Part shown: positions 8,511-9,171 of the stretch, one piece after another
How positions within the stretch are numbered: position 1 is the first letter of the stretch
How the letters are laid out: each line of letters opens with the position of its first letter
Translations under genes and position numbers: made by a program
The notes under the pieces: generated by a model
Told to the model about the DNA's origin: nothing
Databases searched by the model: none
The model's input: only the letters and a program-made list of their open reading frames with translations
Origin: an uncultured Bacteroidales bacterium
GTDB lineage: Bacteria > Bacteroidota > Bacteroidia > Bacteroidales > UBA932
Reading direction: 5' to 3'
Assembly: GCA_934702165.1 (NCBI GenBank)
Contig: CAKUYG010000079.1
Location: 1 to 9,171, forward strand
Length of the DNA stretch: 9,171 nucleotides

Positions 8511-8554
8511 AACACAATAAAAAATATTTTTAATATCATCCGATCACAAAGCAC

Positions 8555-8586
8555 AAAAAAACCGCAGCCGGGGTGTCCGGCTGCGG
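8555..8586 (-). terminator. Strong intrinsic terminator after the upstream susD
   Basis: On the minus strand CCGCAGCCGG (8586-8577), loop ACACC (8576-8572) and CCGGCTGCGG (8571-8562) form a perfect 10-bp GC-rich stem with a 5-nt loop. Seven T follow (8561-8555). It starts 27 nt after the susD stop. This is a textbook rho-independent terminator and should end most transcription of the upstream unit. Confidence 0.93.
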
Positions 8587-8613
8587 CGGGAAATCTATAA
8601 GGTGTCGGCACTA

Positions 8614-9171
8614 CTACTGCTGCTTGAAGCCATAGCCGTTTGTGAATCCACCGGTAGAAAGTACGTTAGGGGTGAACGGAACCAGATAGATAGGTGCGCT
8701 CACGTAGTCGTAGTCATAGAAGAGGTAATCAAGATACTCCTTCTCATACTTCACGAGATCTGAGCCCCATGCCTTCTTGGTATAACCATCCTTCTCAAGT
8801 TCGGCGGCATCGGCCACAGGCTTGAAGAGGCCCTCGATGGCGAGGTTGGTGTTGTCTCCAGCCGTAGGGAACTTGCTTGAGTTTGCGGCATCGGCCACAG
8901 CCTTCCAGTCGTCGTTCTGGCCTCTCCAGCCCGGGAAGAGCACAGGGTCTGACTCGTCTGTGCACTGGGCGGTGAGACGATAGCCATACTTTGACTTGGC
9001 GTCTACGGTCTTCACCCAAACCTCGTTGGAGATGGTGTTGCCGTTCTCGAAAGTATAGCTGCCGTTGGCCTTGAGACCTGCGATCATCGCAGCGGTCATG
9101 TCCTTGATGTTCTTGATGGCCTCAGGGAGGTAACCGGTGCGGATGAGTGTCCAGCGGCGGTCGCCCTCGCC
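8614..9171 (-). CDS. susD-like: SusD/RagB-family lipoprotein, C-terminal part only
   Basis: Partial gene entering at the window edge; 185 residues plus stop are visible and the N-terminus, signal peptide and ligand-binding helices lie outside. It opens with GEGDRRWTLIRTGYLPE, which corresponds to the end of the conserved SusD helix (GEGNIKFSQIRSGYFPE in the downstream susD). The remaining 172 residues match the C-terminal block of that second susD motif by motif: TFENGNTIS, PGWRG, NLAIEGLF, LEKDGYTKKAWGSD, and a final NGYGFKQQ against NGYGLPQQ. The call therefore rests on paralogy plus the SusD-type ending. Its own SusC partner is expected just upstream, outside the window. The gene ends in two consecutive in-frame TAG codons (8616-8614 and 8613-8611) and is followed by a strong terminator. 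The ligand is unknown. Confidence 0.9.
   Translation of the reverse strand, partial: GEGDRRWTLIRTGYLPEAIKNIKDMTAAMIAGLKANGSYTFENGNTISNEVWVKTVDAKSKYGYRLTAQCTDESDPVLFPGWRGQNDDWKAVADAANSSKFPTAGDNTNLAIEGLFKPVADAAELEKDGYTKKAWGSDLVKYEKEYLDYLFYDYDYVSAPIYLVPFTPNVLSTGGFTNGYGFKQQ

Noticed and set aside
8511..8550. TGTGATCGG as a CRP-type operator upstream of susC
   Set aside because: The second half-site (TCACA at matching spacing) is missing, and Bacteroidota do not use the enterobacterial CRP site in this form.
8611..8616. Second TAG after the partial susD as a sign of a broken or recoded gene
   Set aside because: The protein already ends with the NGYG-x-x-QQ tail shared with its paralogue, so the double stop is simply a natural end.

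Overview
The window looks like part of a polysaccharide utilization locus (PUL) from a Bacteroidota, most likely a gut-type Bacteroidales with a fairly high GC content (roughly mid-50s by eye, not computed). The evidence is a SusC/RagA-type TonB-dependent transporter, two SusD/RagB-type lipoproteins, a candidate TAnnTTTG-type Bacteroidetes promoter, and no Shine-Dalgarno sequence before the starts. Every gene I can support lies on the minus strand, so transcription runs from high to low coordinates. The species cannot be named from this window.

Layout in order of transcription: (1) 9171-8614, the last 185 residues of a susD-like gene whose beginning lies outside the window, ending in two consecutive TAG codons. 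(2) A strong intrinsic terminator at 8555-8586. (3) An AT-rich gap with a candidate promoter (-7 box at 8478-8485) and a short leader. (4) 8416-5114, a complete susC-like gene of 1100 aa. (5) 5105-3066, a complete susD-like gene of 679 aa, 8 nt after the susC stop. (6) A 76-nt gap filled mostly by a long hairpin followed by a short U run. (7) 2989-1, a secreted glycoside hydrolase whose motifs match family GH106 (alpha-L-rhamnosidase). Its first 996 residues are present and the C-terminus is cut by the window edge.

How the genes probably work together: the SusD lipoprotein and SusC barrel form an outer-membrane complex that captures oligosaccharides and imports them using TonB energy. The GH106 enzyme has an ordinary signal peptide rather than a clear lipobox, so it probably acts in the periplasm and removes L-rhamnose from imported fragments. 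The glycan is therefore predicted to contain rhamnose (a pectin such as rhamnogalacturonan, or another rhamnosylated polysaccharide), but one enzyme does not fix the substrate. The partial upstream susD is a paralogue of the second one, so the locus carries tandem SusC/D pairs, and the terminator plus promoter between them suggests they are separately transcribed.

I found no undescribed system. The points most worth a second look are the two regulatory hairpins, the tandem SusD paralogues with a long shared C-terminal block, and the domain layout of the GH106 protein. I saw no tRNA, rRNA, CRISPR array, insertion sequence or gene on the plus strand.
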